From: Paulinella micropora | Taxonomy: Eukaryota; Cercozoa; Imbricatea; Euglyphida; Paulinellidae | DNA: 35,000 bases | Reading direction: 5' to 3' | NCBI GenBank assembly: GCA_019918135.1 | Contig: WBZZ01004083.1 | Coordinates: forward strand, 125,001-160,000 | Part shown: positions 32,233 to 35,000 of the stretch, piece after piece | Numbering within the stretch: position 1 is the stretch's first letter | How the letters are laid out: each line of letters begins with the position of its first letter | Notes under the pieces: generated by a model | Database searches by the model: none | What the model saw: the letters and a program-made list of their open reading frames with translations, nothing else | Told to the model about the DNA's origin: nothing | Made by a program: the position numbers and the translations under genes

Positions 32233-34374
32233 CTACTACTAACTACTAACTACTAACTACTAACTACTAACTACTAACTACTAAACTACTAACTACTAAC
32301 TACTAACTACTAACTACTAACTACTAACTACTAACTACTAACTACTAAACTACTAACTACTAACTACTAACTACTAACTACTAACTACTAACTACTAACT
32401 ACTAACTACTAACTACTAACTACTAACTACTAACTACTAACTACTAACTACTAACTACTAACTACTAACTACTAACTACTAACTACTAACTACTAACTAC
32501 TAACTACTAACTACTAACTACTAACTACTAACTACTAACTACTAACTACTAACTACTAACTACTAACTACTAACTACTAACTACTAACTACTAACTACTA
32601 ACTACTAACTACTAACTACTAACTACTAACTACTAACTACTAACTACTAACTACTAACTACTAACTACTAACTACTAACTACTAACTACTAACTACTAAC
32701 TACTAACTACTAACTACTAACTACTAACTACTAACTACTAACTACTAACTACTAACTACTAACTACTAACTACTAACTACTAACTACTAACTACTAACTA
32801 CTAACTACTAACTACTAACTACTAACTACTAACTACTAACTACTAACTACTAACTACTAACTACTAACTACTAACTACTAACTACTAACTACTAACTACT
32901 AACTACTAACTACTAACTTACTAACTACTAACTACTAACTACTAACTACTAACTACTAACTACTAACTACTAACTACTAACTACTAACTACTAACTACTA
33001 ACTACTAACTACTAACTACTAACTACTAACTACTAACTACTAACTACTAACTACTAACTACTAACTACTAACTACTAACTACTAACTACTAACTACTAAC
33101 TACTAACTACTAACTACTAACTACTAACTACTAACTACTAACTACTAACTACTAACTACTAACTACTAACTACTAACTACTAACTACTAACTACTAACTA
33201 CTAACTACTAACTACTAACTACTAACTACTAAACTACTAACTACTAACTACTAACTACTAACTACTAACTACTAACTACTAACTACTAACTACTAACTAC
33301 TAACTACTAACTACTAACTACTAACTACTAACTACTAACTACTAACTACTAACTACTAACTACTAACTACTAACTACTAACTACTAACTACTAACTACTA
33401 ACTACTAACTACTAACTACTAACTACTAACTACTAACTACTAACTACTAACTACTAACTACTAACTACTAACTACTAACTACTAACTACTAACTACTAAC
33501 TACTAACTACTAACTACTAACTACTAACTACTAACTACTAACTACTAACTACTAACTACTAACTACTAACTACTAACTACTAACTACTAACTACTAACTA
33601 CTAACTACTAACTACTAACTACTAACTACTAACTACTAACTACTAACTACTAACTACTAACTACTAACTACTAACTACTAACTACTAACTACTAACTACT
33701 AACTACTAACTACTAACTACTAACTACTAACTACTAACTACTAACTACTAACTACTAACTACTAACTACTAACTACTAACTACTAACTACTAACTACTAA
33801 CTACTAACTACTAACTACTAACTACTAACTACTAACTACTAACTACTAACTACTAACTACTAACTACTAACTACTAACTACTAACTACTAACTACTAACT
33901 ACTAACTACTAACTACTAACTACTAACTACTAACTACTAACTACTAACTACTAACTACTAACTACTAACTACTAACTACTAACTACTAACTTACTAACTA
34001 CTAACTACTAACTACTAACTACTAACTACTAACTACTAACTACTAACTACTAACTACTAACTACTAACTACTAACTACTAACTACTAACTACTAACTACT
34101 AACTACTAACTACTAACTACTAAACTACTAACTACTAACTACTAACTACTAACTACTAACTACTAACTACTAACTACTAACTACTAACTACTAACTACTA
34201 ACTACTAACTACTAACTACTAACTACTAACTACTAACTACTAACTACTAACTACTAACTACTAACTACTAACTACTAACTACTAACTACTAACTACTAAC
34301 TACTAACTACTAACTACTAACTACTAACTACTAACTACTAACTACTAACTACTAACTACTAACTACTAACTACT

Positions 34375-34971
34375 AAACTAACTACTAACTACTAACTACT
34401 AACCTACTAACTACTAACTACTAACTACTAACTACTAACTACTAACTACTAACTACTAACTACTAACTACTAACTACTAACTACTAAACTACTAACTACT
34501 AACTACTAACTACTAAACTACTAACTACTAACTACTAACTACTAACTACTAACTACTAAACTACTAACTACTAACTACTAACTACTAAACTAACTAACTA
34601 CTAACTACTAACTACTAACTACTAACTACTAACTACTAAACTACTAACTACTAACTACTAACTACTAACTACTAACTACTAACTACTAAATACTAAACTA
34701 CTAACTACTAACTACTAACTACTAACTACTAACTACTAACTACTAACTACTAACTACTAACTACTAACTACTAAACTAAACTAACTACTAACTACTAACT
34801 ACTAACTACTAACTACTAACTACTAACTACTAACTACTAACTACTAACTACTAACTACTAACTACTAACTACTAACTACTAACTACTAACTACTAACTAC
34901 TAACTACTAACTACTAACTACTAACTACTAACTACTAACTACTAACTACTAAAAACTACTAACTACTAAAC
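34375..34971. repeat. A-gain patch at right edge, with a C insertion
   Basis: Extra-A units recur every 15 to 200 bp (about 34375, 34487, 34515, 34559, 34588, 34638, 34689, 34696, 34773, 34777, 34969), with a run of five A at 34951-34955, the longest homopolymer seen in the window. CTAA pairs occur at about 34590-34598. At 34403-34404 an inserted C gives AACCTAC, the only CC seen. No AACTTAC unit occurs after 33991. Confidence 0.8.
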
Positions 34972-35000
34972 TACTAACTACTAACTACTAACTACTAACT

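Larger units (their letters stand above)
1..35000. repeat. Heptamer satellite array (CTAACTA)n
   Basis: The complete window is a head-to-tail array of CTAACTA (equivalently TACTAAC; TTAGTAG on the minus strand), always in one orientation, about 5,000 units, with no unique DNA at either edge. The unit has three A, two T and two C, so the array is about 29% GC with all the C on the + strand. Long arrays of this kind are satellite DNA of eukaryotic heterochromatin (pericentromeric, subtelomeric or sex-chromosomal); which of these applies cannot be told here. There are no start codons ATG on either strand, and TAA (plus) or TAG (minus) stops recur in every frame within 21 nt, so no protein is encoded. 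Drosophila virilis satellite I (AAACTAC) is one base different and is the closest family I know; I do not recognise this exact unit as a named satellite. Confidence 0.97.
10902..35000. repeat. Right heptamer domain, clean blocks and indel patches
   Basis: The CTAACTA period resumes directly after the tetramer domain and continues past the window edge. Compared with the left domain it holds many more variants: extra A (CTAAACTAC) throughout, extra T (AACTTAC) about three dozen times, single-base losses giving TACAAC, AACACT, TAATAC or CTATAAC, and extra or missing CTA. These are grouped in patches separated by clean blocks of 0.3 to 1 kb. The direction never inverts and I see no higher-order period. 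Aside from the repeat nothing is present. Confidence 0.93.

Noticed and set aside
1..35000. Protein-coding genes or repeat-encoded peptides
   Set aside because: TAA on the plus strand and TAG on the minus strand occur in every frame within 21 nt, and I saw no ATG on either strand.
1..35000. Open frame under a code that reads TAA as an amino acid (ciliate type)
   Set aside because: The plus strand would be open throughout because TAA is its only stop, but there is no ATG and indels shift the frame constantly, so openness follows only from composition.
1..35000. CRISPR array
   Set aside because: Units of 7 bp with no spacers do not fit repeat-spacer structure.
1..35000. G-quadruplex or i-motif DNA
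   Set aside because: The minus strand has no GG apart from one at 34403-34404 and the plus strand no other C runs, so no such fold can form.
1..35000. Canonical telomere
   Set aside because: No TTAGG, TTAGGG or TTTAGGG unit is present; G runs that telomerase repeats normally have are missing.
1..35000. Functional introns from the TACTAAC boxes
   Set aside because: The plus strand lacks AG acceptors entirely and has at most one GT (13116-13117), so no intron can be defined.

Overview
The whole 35 kb window is one tandem simple-sequence array. From the first base to the last it consists of the 7-bp unit CTAACTA (rotations TACTAAC, AACTACT; complement TTAGTAG), roughly 5,000 copies, and it runs off both edges, so the true array is longer. 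I find no gene, RNA gene, mobile element, CRISPR array, origin or unique sequence. Coding is excluded by the repeat: 7 is not a multiple of 3, so the TAA in each unit (and TAG on the other strand) falls in every frame within 21 nt. I saw no ATG on either strand.

A megabase-type, low-GC (about 29%), strand-asymmetric heptamer satellite is typical of eukaryotic heterochromatin, not of bacteria or archaea. The only family I can relate it to is the heptamer satellites of the Drosophila virilis group: satellite I there is AAACTAC (= ACAAACT), which differs from this unit by one base. That suggests a dipteran, but the resemblance of two 7-mers is weak evidence and the organism stays open.

Layout: 1-9889 is a very regular heptamer domain, including unbroken blocks of about 1.05 kb (3317-4371) and 1.2 kb (8092-9296). 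9890-10901 is a distinct 1-kb domain in which the repeat becomes mainly the tetramer CTAA, mixed with CTAAA and short heptamer islands. From 10902 to 35000 the heptamer returns, alternating between clean blocks (for example 26140-26953, 31273-32232) and patches full of single-base indels (12061-12670, 21073-22107, 23251-24371, 25024-26138, 27291-28309, 34375-34971). The whole array can be read as a string of two words, CTAA and CTA: strict alternation gives the heptamer, loss of CTA gives the tetramer.

Variation is almost entirely indels: an extra A in the AA pair, an extra T after AAC, loss of a C or T, gain or loss of CTA. Substitutions are very few. The + strand contains only three G by eye (12449, 13116, 22840). 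Either the array is young and homogenised by slippage and unequal exchange, or part of the variation is long-read consensus error; the sequence alone cannot separate these.

The most interesting functional idea is at RNA level. A + strand transcript would carry UACUAAC, the yeast intron branch-point box and a site for SF1/BBP and STAR-family proteins, every 7 nt; the opposite transcript would carry Musashi-type UAG sites at similar density. This is inference from motif matches.
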